Shown here piece by piece: positions 32,801-48,967 of a stretch of 64,000 nt of DNA. The notes beneath the pieces are model-generated. The model was not told the DNA's origin, ran no database searches, and was given only the letters and a program-made list of their open reading frames with translations. Each line of letters begins with the position of its first letter. Within the stretch, counting starts at the first letter, position 1. The stretch is from Mesostigma viride (Eukaryota; Streptophyta; Mesostigmatophyceae; Mesostigmatales; Mesostigmataceae), in NCBI GenBank assembly GCA_009746045.1, contig RPFO01000065.1, positions 3,578,061 to 3,642,060 on the forward strand, read 5' to 3'. Both the position numbers and the translations under genes were made by a program.

Positions 32801-34140
32801 TACCCCCCCAACCCTATACTTTTTCTGAATGCTCACGAGTTCCTGGACACGTTGGACCACTTGCTGCCGTCACATCTGGCGCGGCGCTCCCGGAAATTCG
32901 CGAAATGTGACGGGTACCAAAACTGGGTGCTGTAGCACCCAGTTTACGGACTATGGGTTAAGAGTGAGATACAGATATGGGAACGTCGTGGTGGTGGCGC
33001 GTCGCTGCCGCTTAAGGAATGCCCGAGCAAAATGTTTTGGCTGTGCAGAAAAGCCCGATGAGCAGCAGTGATACTGGCGGTGGACTGTGCACGCTGAACA
33101 TAGGTAGGGCTGGACGCCAACTCGTGTTGCAAAGTAGCAAGGTAGTGCTTCTTGCATATAAAAGCAAAGTTGTTGGCACTCTTGTCAACACACGTGATGA
33201 TAAAGTCCTGCTTGAAGTGGTCAAGAAGTGCTTTATCTGTGGTCATGTTGAGCCAGGTGGTGCGGTGGACCTGCTGGAGACGGTAATCAAGCCTGGTGAG
33301 ACGTGCATTGCATTCGTGAATGACGGCGCGAAACCACGGTTCCATGGCAAGGCCGGGGAGCAAGCTGTAGGTCCGTGCACATGGCATTGCAGAATTTGCG
33401 CAGTGATGTGGAGAGCAGTGCATTCACCTCTTTGGCACACGTGCGCTGGACCCACGGCCGAAACTTGGTGCCTTTGGCAAAAAGGTCTACAAGCGTGTGG
33501 CTCGGCAGGATGCTGAGGTCAGCGGTCATGACGTGCTGTGAGGTGGGATCAAGGTACTTGAAATACCGTTGTTGTTGGCAGGGGCAGGGCCCTGCCAAGA
33601 TGGTGGCCAGCTCGGTGGGCGTTGTATCGCGGCTGACCTTCCCGTTGCTGAAAACCATTTGTCCCAAGGTGGGAGAGTAATGCCAGGCGGCAATGGGAGT
33701 GCCGAAAGTGTTGCGCACCACGAGCGGCATCGCAGCCTGCACTTGCGGCAAATGCAGAATGTGTGGCAAACACAGCTCATCCATCGCAGCATGAATGAAA
33801 GGTGAGATCAGTAAACGGCGCGGACGCAGTGCATCTGCATTCCCATTGACACGGTGCCGAATGATACGTGAGAGAAGGCCTCGCAGACTAGTGGCATGGG
33901 AGCGGGGGACTTGCAGATCAGCTGGGGAGCACGACCCGACGGCAATGTGTAAGCTGGTAAGCTTCTTCAAGCTGCAGGCTTCGAGATAGGATGCATGAAA
34001 GTTGCCGCGTTGCATAAGCCGAGACATGTGACGTAAGCAGCGGAGACTGGTGGAGTAAAGGGAAGGATCGGTGGACACATGTGTGGAAGGTGGAGGGGCC
34101 GGGGTGACGCTATATATGTATGAAAAATATAATTACTTAT
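29816..34140 (-). mobile_element. Penelope-like retroelement, broken, with nested insertion
   Basis: On the minus strand, upstream parts (34078-33287 and 33423-32944) resemble the N-terminal region of Penelope-like RTs, for example the block with CVDKSANNFAFICKKHY. The RT core lies at 31580-30800 with GIPMGTNCAGLLANLYLYTY and the catalytic YIDDVIAFD. The C-terminal part (30532-30170) ends with a long 3' untranslated region closing in CTGCGCTGGTTGTCTC. I saw no GIY-YIG endonuclease. The copy is a fossil with several breaks, and it is also split by the 1352-bp TTAA element. Scattered 3' ends elsewhere show that the family was active for some time. Confidence 0.8.
31602..32961. mobile_element. 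piggyBac-like non-autonomous insertion with TTAA duplication
   Basis: The element (31606-32957, 1352 bp) begins CCCATGGTCCG and ends CGGACTATGGG, an 11-bp inverted repeat with one mismatch. It is flanked on both sides by TTAA (31602-31605 and 32958-32961). It lies inside the RT region of the Penelope-like element. TTAA duplication with CCC/GGG ends is the hallmark of piggyBac transposons. No transposase frame is seen. A perfect subterminal hairpin, ACTGGGTGCT followed by GTAGCACCCAGT, lies at about 32920-32944. Confidence 0.85.
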
Positions 34141-34166
34141 CAAAGAGACAACCAGCGCAGGCCAGA
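34138..34166 (-). mobile_element. Penelope-like 3'-end fragment at 5' side of the large copy
   Basis: TATCAAAGAGACAACCAGCG with CAGGCCAG, the family's 3' end in the same orientation, at the upstream border of the large copy. Head-to-tail partial copies are known for Penelope-like elements. Confidence 0.55.
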
Positions 34167-34224
34167 ATAAAATTACTTATGTACAGCAGAGTGAAATCAC
34201 TCAAACCAAAGCAAACGCCCAGCT

Positions 34225-34323
34225 ATAAACCTATATCCCATCCATCCATTCATCGGGGTTAATGCTCCGTGACTCCCCAACGGGAGCACGAGTCTAATTA
34301 ATTAATTAATTAATAAACCTATA
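34225..34323 (+). mobile_element. LINE 3'-end fragment with 11-bp target duplication
   Basis: ATAAACCTATA occurs at 34225-34235 and 34313-34323. Between them is a 77-bp insert with (CCAT)n, GGGGTTAATGCTCCGTGACT, the tail hairpin and (AATT)n. This is a very short 5'-truncated insertion of LINE lineage 1 into the 3' flank of the restriction-like-endonuclease LINE. Confidence 0.85.
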
Positions 34324-35215
34324 TACAGAGCCATGTCAAAGCTCTATACTACGATAAGACCAATGGAAACGCCTATAACGGGAGGAACCTAATAGCCCTG
34401 CTGCACCGCAAAATCAGCCCGCGTACGGCGGAGCATGATGTCAGCCATGGCCCGAGTCAGCGCCACCGACAAGCGCTGACGCCAATATGACGTCCAGGTC
34501 CGCGCCGACCATGGGGCCCGCTGGCCCTCCAGGTCCAGCCGGTCCTCCCGGAGCCGGCAACACTCCTTGAAGAAGGCGGAGGTCAGCTAGGGGCCCCATG
34601 GCCCCAAACTCCTCCAGGACAAAGGGCACCACACGATGGTGCCCGACGTCGCCGTAGGCCAGGAGCTTGGCCCGCTCCGCCCGGTCCGCCGTGTAACCTG
34701 CCGTGAGGGAGGCCCCAGCCACGTGGCTAAGAGCCAAGGGCCGCGCCACTGAAACGTCAATAAGCAGATGCCGGCCACCCCCCTCAAAGTCCAGCACCAC
34801 GATGTCAGGCCGGTGGTTGGGGGAATAGAAGGCAGCGCCATCCGCATCCTCGGACCGGATGTTCGCGTGGGGGAAAACCGACCGAACCATGGCGAGCACC
34901 ACCGTCAGGAGGACAGTGTGCAAATACAAATACCACGGCTCTGATTCTGTTGGCCCCCCATGCAGGCAAGGTAGTGAGTCTCCGTGGGATCCAGCGGCTG
35001 CCCACAGCTACCACAAGGCCGCCCGGCCGGAACAAGAGGCATCGGGGCAAATAGCTGGTGCCGGAGCGCCACCGAGTAGTGGCTGGGAGCTAAGGCGAAT
35101 GGGGGGGCCATGCATGGAAGAGCACGAAGGTACGCCGAGCCCACACTCCGCAAGGAAAGCGAGAACAGCCACGCACGTCCCTGGGCGTTGAGGTCCGCTC
35201 CATCCAATCAGCCGT
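34324..35215 (-). mobile_element. C-terminal end of RLE-type LINE (R2/CRE-like grade)
   Basis: Minus-strand frames 35207-34905 and 34929-34441 carry a zinc knuckle CGSCGQPLDPTETHYLAC (C-x2-C-x8-H-x3-C), then a restriction-like endonuclease core with RPDIVVLDFEGGG, LIDVSV and a later ERAKLLAY. In R2-like retrotransposons this endonuclease sits after the RT and cuts the target. The RT itself is absent upstream of 35215, so it is 5'-truncated, and the two parts are in different frames. No named site specificity can be inferred. Confidence 0.7.
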
Positions 35216-35522
35216 GTGCAGAATACCCTTCAGCCGTTAGCTATATATGTGCACCTTAGCCATGTATAGCTCGATTCATGAATCGATCGTCAATGAAGAT
35301 CCAATCTCGATCGATGCATAGAAAATTTGCATGCATGTGCGCACATGTGATAAATACTGATTTTTCAAAAAAAATTGACAACTGAAACTAGAAAAAACAT
35401 AGAAAAGGTTCTCAATATTTACCCCGAATGCGTACATTAAGTGAGACTACTATTCATACATGCACCATTTGTCCATAACATTGGACTGGTCTGACGTGCA
35501 GCTGGGCGCAACAGCAGATGGC
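35216..35522. other. AT-rich spacer
   Basis: Contains the 3' flank of the 1328-residue gene (minus strand). No other feature. Confidence 0.4.
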
Positions 35523-38500
35523 CTACAACGTGCTCAACAGTTTGCCCATCTGTGTCTCCAGCTGGGCTTTTGCGTCGGCTAGCGCCTGGCCCTTCCTCGA
35601 CAGCACATCCTCTCGCTTGTGCATCTCCCTTCTCAGCGCGTCCAGTCGCAGCAACACCACCACGCGCGCCTCCTCTTGTTCAAGTTCCCGCACCCTCGCT
35701 AGCACGCCTTGCTCGACCACCAAGAACCGCTCCAAGTCCCGCTCTAGCTCTGCCCGCTGCCCCTCCCACACCGCCTGGTCCTCCTCCCACACTTGAAGCT
35801 CGACACCGATGTCCAGCAGCCTGGCCATGGGCGCAAACTCAGGCAGCGTCCGCATGAGGTGGAATGCGTGCCGGATGCCATCGGCAGTACCCAGTGGGAG
35901 GGCCAGCCGTCGCACGTGGTCACTTGTCCACTGGCTAATGCTGCCCTTGTCACTGTCATCCCTGCCATCGCCTGGATGCGCACCCAATGTGGCCACCTCA
36001 GAACGAAGCCCCTGAGAGTCATCGGGAGCATTGCCATCGGTGCCCTCGTTACTGCTGATGCCATCTCTACTGCTGGAGCGGTGGCCATTGTGGTAAATGC
36101 TGCCGCCGCCACCGCGCTGGATGCCATCGTCTGCATTACCGCTTGTGCTAATGCTTGCACTATCGCTCACATCGCCCCAGACATCCTCATCGAGGCCACA
36201 CGCCACCTCCTCGGCCGCCGCGACGCGCGTCACCCGGTACCGCAGGAACCCGCGCGCCAGCAGCTGGTCTAGGGACCCTGGGGAGGAGGCAAATGCCTCG
36301 CCCCGCAGCACCCTGTAGGGGACGGTGCGCGCAGGGGGCAGCACCCTGGCTGCTGCTGCCGGCACGGTTGTTGCTGGTAAGCTTGCTGGTGATTCAGCGA
36401 CAGCCCCTGACAACGATGAGGACAACGTCGAGGCGAACTTGGACGGGAACGCGGTGGCAGAGGGCGTGGGGACAGATGGTGGCCCGTTGCCATCACCATC
36501 ACCACGGCTGCCACCGCCACCGCCACCGCCACCGCCACCGCCACCGCCACCGCCACCGCCACCGCCACCGCCACCGCCACCGCCATCGCCACCATCGCCA
36601 TCCCCTGCCAGCAATTGCTGCGTCATGCTGGCCAGGTCACCCACCATCTCCACGGGCGACGACGTGAGTAATGCCAGCGCGCGCCACAGGCTTACTGGCT
36701 CCCACCCGATGCGACAGTGAGGACCCCACCAGGCAGCTGGCAGCCCTTGGAGCAGCCCTTGCCCATCCCCCAATTGGCTGCTGCTCCTGTTCAAGCATGC
36801 CCCACCATCACCCTCAATGTGAGTACCAACATTCGCCCGCATGAACCCCCCTGCATGCTTCTTCTTCTCGTATTGTGGAATACCAAGCTGCTGTGACGAC
36901 CCTTGCTGTGTGGCCGCAACTTCCCCACTATTCCTACTGTCGCCCGCAACGCCCCTCACGCCCCTGTCCACCCCCCCTGCCTCGTCTTGACCACCACCGC
37001 GGTACCCCACGCCTGTGCCGGTCTCATGCTCCAACAACTCCCCGTCCGACCTGTCAGGCACCCCCGCCTCATCCACCAGCAACTCTACTGTCCTAACTGC
37101 CGACGAACCCCTCGCCACCTCCTCCCACGCGACCAAGGGTGGCGCACCACCCTCCCCAGGAGGAAACCCCAGGGTGGGCCCTGCATCTGGCTTCTGGCAC
37201 AGCGCACCGAAGGGCTGCAGCGCCCACAGCAGCGCCGCCAAGGCCTCTCGTAGCGCCGCGCCGCCCTGCACTAGTTCCCTCTGTAACGCCGAGGGCTCTG
37301 ATGACATCCCCAACTGCCCGTTACGCACCCCTCCTGAACGACCACCGGTCCCATGAGCGTGGGTGCCATTATTCGAGCGTGGTCGGTGGTCGCCCCCTGA
37401 ACGGTCGCCGTCTACTAAATCTGGCCGCTGCAACATCTCTGCGGCAACATCTGGTGCCGTCGTGCCGCCATCCCCATGTACTGCTGTAGGGTAAGAACCC
37501 AGCGCGTCCAAACCAGGCCACACGTAAAACACCCGGATCACCTGCCGCTGTCGGCCCCTCTTGAAGCCGCTTGTCGGTCGCTGCACGTTGCCTGCGGACA
37601 CGCTGTCTGGGTGATGAGGTTGTAAATCGTCTTCAGGACCCGGGGATGGATCAGTTTCGAGGCCTCCCTTTCCACGGTACACCCTGGGAACCCCCTGTGC
37701 CTTATCCGTGTCGTCCTGACCATCAACATCCCTTCCACCATCACCCCCATCCAATCTGCTGGGTAGAACCTCTCCCCCTGCCTCCACCGACGTCCGCTCA
37801 TCCCCCAGCTGCCCCCTCCCTTGCTGCGGCGCTGACGCATTCCTGCGGGACCCACTTGCAAGCCACTCGCCTGCATCCTTGTCAGGACTGCGCCCAGCTG
37901 ATGATGCGCCACCGCCGCCGCCACCATCGTCATTCTCCCCTCCACCCCCTCGGCCATACGATTCCAGCAGATGCGCCGCCTCATCCGGAGACGCCCCGCT
38001 CCACCCGGCCGTAGCCACCACATCCCACCCACACTGGCAAATGTCACGCACAAACGCCACGCCGGCCGGGGCACCACCCTTCGGTGACGACGCGATCGCA
38101 TTGTGCCGCCGAGACAAAGACGTGGCTGCCTCGACAAGTGGCTGCCTGACGAGGGTAGCGGATGCTGATGTTGGAGCACCCTGGACACTGCCTGCTCCAT
38201 AAGCCACAAGGGGCGTGGATCGCGCTGCCAGGCCCCCGCTCGGCCGATCCGTGCCGTCGCTTGGCCCATCAGACATGAGGGAACCGTTGACAATGAGAGA
38301 ACCGCCCGACGCGACAGGATCTACGACAGCAAGTGTGGATGCAGGAGCGTGCGCGTGGCTTGCCAGCGTGGGGCCTGGCAGCACAGCACCACGCTGGGGT
38401 GGCTTGCCCGCTGGGACCGTCGGCAAATCCAAGCCCGCCAGGATGAGCACGGGACGATGACGTGGCGTCAGGGTCGCACGGCTGCTAGCGGCAACCATGT

Positions 38501-39807
38501 CATCGCGGCCCCTGGCTCCGTGAACGCTAATACTCAAACTACCATCATCATCATTACTATCATGGGCTGCAGGTTTCCCATTGCTGTCCTCTGCCACAGT
38601 GACCTGTTGAGCAGCACCCAGGGTCCCCTCACCCACCCCGTGCTCACGGCAAGTGTGGGCCGGATGGCGATGGCTGCGTGTGCCAGCAGGAAGTGTGCCG
38701 GCAGACGGCGCCTGCCCCGAAGAACTGCCACCTGTCACCCTTGCCCCTTCCTCCGCCAATACTTCTGCCACCTGCCGCAACCGCTCCTCCACGCTTCTGG
38801 CACCCGCACCCGCCAGCCGCTTCGCCTCCAGCCAGGCATAGCCCCACTCGAGCATGCGGTCCCTGATTGGGGGTTTGCTATTATCAGAACCGGCACGCAT
38901 GCTGTATGCCTCAAAGCGGCGGCACAACCATCCACGGCCCAGAGCATCAAATGCGGACAGCAGGGCGAGCGAGGAGGCGTCCGCGTCCTTGTCCCTCCCT
39001 GGTGCGGTGACGGGAGATAGCAATAGACCGGCCGATGCTGCACCATCACGTGGGCCATTTCGGCCATCCACCGGCGCTAAATGTCTGCTGGCGGGGGGGA
39101 AGAGCATCAGGGTAGGGGTAGACAGCGCCGGGTCAGCGGCCCCATTCGGTCTGGAAGGTTGCATGCTGGCTCTGGGCTGCTGGTCTCCGCCCCAGAGGGG
39201 GGCCACCAGGGCGATCACGGCAGGGTGGTCCTCATCAGGTGGGCGGCACGCTTCGGCAGCAGTCAGCGCACTCTCATCCATGCGCACGCTCTTGTCCATG
39301 TGCATGCTCGACCGGAGCAACGCAGGGATCCTCCTGAGGAAGACGTGTCAGACCGGCCCATGTGTAAGAGCAGCCCGTGTGCACCCACCATGCATTGTCG
39401 GTCATGCTTCCGTGTGGAACTCAGGGATAGGAGTGCTGTGTTTAGCGTAGTGCTGCGGTGTATTTTTGCATTGCTACGCATGCAGGACGCGGGAGAGATG
39501 GTAACCAAAGTGCACTTCTCAGATATCAAGGACAGGCAGCATGTCAGGCAAGGGTAACTTCTGTAAACGTGGTAGGAGCTCCAGAGGACGCATACTTCTA
39601 GCAACCGCATGGACAGGCAGACCTTACATACCCCAGAGGCTCCACCGCGGCGTTCGAAATGGCATCCCGGATGCCTTGCCGGAGGCTTGCCTCGTACACG
39701 AAACTTGGCAGAAGCGAGGCGGACGCCCAACCACAAATCCCTATGGCCCCCACAGCCAACGCAGCAGGACGCACGAAATTGGCCGGCGGTCGTGTAGGAA
39801 AAGTCAT
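35523..39807 (-). CDS. Large conserved-looking protein of unknown function
   Basis: Two exons, 39807-39632 and 39333-35523, joined in phase (codon GG|G) to give 1328 residues. The long second exon is fully open over 3.8 kb, which is unlikely by chance in this repeat-rich DNA. The N-terminus MTFPTRPPANFVRPAALAVG leads into a hydrophobic stretch ending GICGWASASLLPSFVY, a possible membrane or targeting segment. Next comes a short helical region (EASLRQGIRDAISNAAVEPL, LLRSSMHMDKSVRMDESALT), then long low-complexity stretches and a polyglycine tract. The C-terminal 100 residues are strongly helical and charged (EGQRAELERDLERFLVVEQG), likely coiled coil. The block RALALLTSSPVEMVGDLASM might be an armadillo-like repeat. 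I do not recognise the family. I chose the ATG at 39807 because only it precedes a plausible donor in phase. Confidence 0.65.
36510..36602. repeat. (GCCACC/GCC)n trinucleotide tract encoding polyglycine
   Basis: About 90 bp of GCCACCGCC-type units within the large exon, read on the minus strand as GGDGGDGGGG and about 20 more glycines. In frame with the gene. Confidence 0.9.
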
Positions 39808-40997
39808 GGTGTTCACGACCAGCTGCCCAGGCTTGCGTCACGTTCATGTCTTGCCACTGTTAAATGAGCCATGCAGGATGCCCACATTTTGAAGTTGCAC
39901 TCTCGAGTACCCTTAGCAGGACAATTGACAACTATGGATCGCTGGCGCCGTTCACCGCAACAGCGAGGGTGCCCGAACATCATGGCGGCTGGCGCCCGGG
40001 AAGAAACAAACCTTTTGGGGAATCACCTTTTTAAAAAATGCAGCAGCATCATCGGAAAATGTGTGCATGATATTTCCAGACGATTGCTTCGGCCGAGGCA
40101 ACGAACCATCGGCTATACGATGGACACCTGAAACGACAGTCACGTTCCGAGTGTGGAAACTGGAGCAAACTCCTATATCAGCCAGAATCCTTGTCGCGCG
40201 ATTACATCTCAAATTTAAGGTAGAAAACATATAAATCTTATCCTTTCTCGTAATAAATATTGACTGCAGCTTTTCAGTGTCGGCACGCCGCTGCCAGCTC
40301 CTCTCGGACGCCAGTGTTGACAAAAATGGCGGGAAAGCAATTTCCCACTCCGACGTTTCCCAGCAAATGAATGCTCGTGAGTCGTGGTCCGGAACTCCGG
40401 ATACCGCACGAACGCCGGACGGCCCCACACCGGCGCCCGCATCTGTATCGGCCACTCAGTAGATCGGTCAGTCAGGCAGGCAGGCCTCAGTCAGTTTAAA
40501 ATTCCCACGCCGGTCACAGACTGAGAAGAGATAACATCCATGATTAGTCAGCCTTGGACACTACAGTAAGTGCTTCACGTTCCCGCCCGGCCGCCCCACG
40601 GGCGGGCCGGGTCTGCGTGTACGGCTCAGGCTCCGGGACAAGCCATTCCTGATCTCCTGGGCTATCGCCTATCGGGGGTTTGCATGCAGCCCCGGTACCC
40701 ACACACCCATCATAGTCATGGCCGAGCGTACAGTCGTCTCGGCATGGATAGTCCGCCTGCGCTGGTTGTCTCCTTGATATTCCGGATGATGCAGAGTTGC
40801 TATCTGCGACTCAAGACCTTGGCAAGTGAGTCGCGCCACTTGCCTTCGCGGGTGAAGTATCCGCGTAGAAAAGTACCTCATCTGATATGCCTTCAGTGCA
40901 TGTTCACGCACTTTCTTTCTTCATACTTACTTACGTACTTACTTGCTTTCTAGTCACTTACTTGTACTTACTGCGCGTCCTTAATTTTACGGTCCAT
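39808..40997. promoter_or_regulatory. 5' flank of the 1328-residue gene
   Basis: The promoter of the minus-strand gene should lie here. No motif is assignable. Near 40765 is GCGCTGGTTGTCTCCTTGAT, a 30-base Penelope-like 3' end. Confidence 0.35.
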
Positions 40998-41036
40998 TAT
41001 AAACTCGTGCTCCCGTTGGAGAGTTACGGTCCATGC
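40998..41036 (-). mobile_element. LINE/SINE family A tail fragment
   Basis: ATAAACTCGTGCTCCCGTTG plus GAGAGTTACGG, the shared 3' hairpin in minus orientation, without recognisable body. Confidence 0.55.
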
Positions 41037-41449
41037 TACTGGAATGATCAGGTAGTTCAGCATTTGTTCATCAGCCGCACGAATGTGCACATGACCCTGA
41101 GATCGCTCAAAAGTACTGGTCGACGAACAACTAGCCACTAGGCGCACGACCACTACGTAAAATTGAAGTCACAACCTAAGCTATTGTTAAAGACTTGGCA
41201 GTGCAATGGGGGCCAAGGATAAAAGCTAGCTGCATGTCCTGGGTACTCCCCGCCAGCAAAAACAGGTATGCACAAAAAATGGATGTCTCATTGATTTTAA
41301 AACGATCTAGATATGATCAACGCAAGTTAGTTTTGAACTGGCATGCCACAATAGTTGCTTGTCCAATTGGAAGTCAGGAACGGTCCCCCGGCCCTATCAA
41401 CTGGCCAAAATTTCCAACGCACCTCGCGACAAATTTCCACCTCCATCAA

Positions 41450-41575
41450 TTTCCACCATCCTGAACGATGTCCACGACAAACGCGGATGAGATAATGAAA
41501 CAGGCTCGAGCTACCGTGGCCTCATTCTCTAGATTTCGGGCATGCGCTGGTCTCGTGGATGTAGCTTGAGCAAAT
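41450..41575 (+). mobile_element. Penelope-like element, diverged 3'-end fragment
   Basis: Blocks CATCCTGAACGATG, CAGGCTCGAGCTACC and GCATGCGCTGGTCTCGTGGA follow the order of the family's last 130 bases with many changes. Confidence 0.5.
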
Positions 41576-42463
41576 GGCAACTTCAAGTCAGCGGGATTCA
41601 CCCCATGACGATGGGGGGGCAGTGGGTATAGCAAAACGGCAGTAAGCTTGACAAAAAAAGGTTTCAAGAGCCAAACGTTCCCCTTGAGGGCCACCCCGTT
41701 CTCTAGGGTTTAATGCCAGCACTCGCAGTGCAGTCATCGCTCTGGGAAGCAGAGCCAAGTCCTTTGCACCTGGCCAACGCAAATTGACCGATTTTTTCCT
41801 TCATACCACAGTTGCACCAAGTCCTGCCCACATGCCCAAGTAGATGCTTGCAAACGAAATGCATCATCAGCTCTTGTGCGGTCTAGGAAAATTTGCCCAG
41901 GCCGCCATTACTACAGTCCGCAGGACCAGAACCCAAGGACCATGGAGGCAGTCATCACACGGACCCTCGTCTGCCAGTGCAGTCCAAGGTGCCGTCCGCA
42001 GGGTAGCAGGAGCGCCGACGGACGGTTGCTGCGCCAGTAGCAGACCTGTTGCGTCAATGGGCACACAGACTTGGCTGCGTGCTGGCCCTAGCCACTGACT
42101 GGTTACAAACCCAGAGGGCCTTGTCTGATAAACAAGGCGGCGGAGCCGTGCGCGGCCATGTAAATTATTGACCAGCCAACATCTTGGGTCAGAGTACCAG
42201 GATGAGGCACACTGTCCTGCCATTCTTACACAATGGTGGTGTATGCACCATTGTGGCTGGACGTCAAAGTGATTGTGGCTGGACGTCTCGTTGAAACAGT
42301 CCTCCGTAAGCACAGCACGACAGCTGGGGGGCCTGCCGCGACGCAGGCGTCGCGAGCCCCCCTTCACAAAAGCCACAATCACTTTGGCCATTTCGGACGG
42401 CCTCGTGTGTCCATGGGTGATGTGGTTCAGCCACCTGTCACGCCCATACCATGGTCTGCACAA
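41576..42463. other. No feature recognised
   Basis: Contains the 3' flank of PPIH (minus strand). No conserved frame seen. Confidence 0.4.
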
Positions 42464-48199
<5,736 letters not shown>

Positions 48200-48967
48200 T
48201 TCTCCCGATAAACGCTTGCTATGCCAACCTGATGACCGCGGCTTCCAGAGGCAAACAAAGAGAATTTCTCCGAAATTGAGCAAGTAAATATTAAACACTA
48301 GCAAGTAAATATTAAACACTAGTAGGTTTATGTCATGCTAGCGCCCCTTTTCATGTCGAGTTTGGCCTTCGCGACACGCGCAGTAAGCCTACTCTTGTTT
48401 TCTCGGTTCTTCTGCTATCAGACCTAACTCCTGCATGCTGCAGCCTAGTAAGTGAGCCTAGCTCCTGTATGCTGGCAGCATACAAAATATGTAAGTAGTA
48501 AGTACTTGTACTGTATGTAAGCACGAAGCCTCGAACAGTACTGTACAGCAGTGGCCACTGGCCAGTGAGTGCCCCGAAAGTACCACCGATACTAAACCGG
48601 GTGCACCACAATCAATATCTACTGCTTGCAGTTACCTTGACGTCACAAAAGTGCGCGCCGCGTCCATAGCGGCGGGTGGCAGCATCATTCGCGAGCCGGT
48701 GAGATACGGAATACCTGCGTAGACCTGCGTCGAATAGGTTCGAATGGGCTGTTTCAGTATTATTAGTTCTCGATTGTGAAATACGTACAAAAAAAAAACT
48801 TGCGATTATATATGTTTGCTTACGCGATTTTGCGTACATATTATGGCCTAGTGACGTTGCGTCGGCGGCAGGCGGCAATAATTATATTCCAGGCGACATA
48901 GTAAGCCCCAAATGCCTTTGCCTTCTCGATAAAAAGGGCTGTTTTTTGGCTGCGAACGGTGCTTTCC
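48200..48967. promoter_or_regulatory. Divergent promoter region PPIH/TrhO
   Basis: 768 bp between the two start codons. A 22-bp direct duplication, AGCAAGTAAATATTAAACAC, lies at about 48278-48321. No core promoter motif is assigned. Confidence 0.4.

Noticed and set aside
35523-39320. Start of the large protein at 39320 in the single big exon
   Set aside because: The codon there is TTG, not ATG. A proper AG acceptor lies just upstream and a small first exon with ATG and donor joins in phase.
39952-40455. Minus-strand frame starting ADTDAGAGVGPSGVR as an extra first exon of the 1328-residue gene
   Set aside because: It has no ATG, only a GTG at the reported start, and no donor in phase with the next exon.
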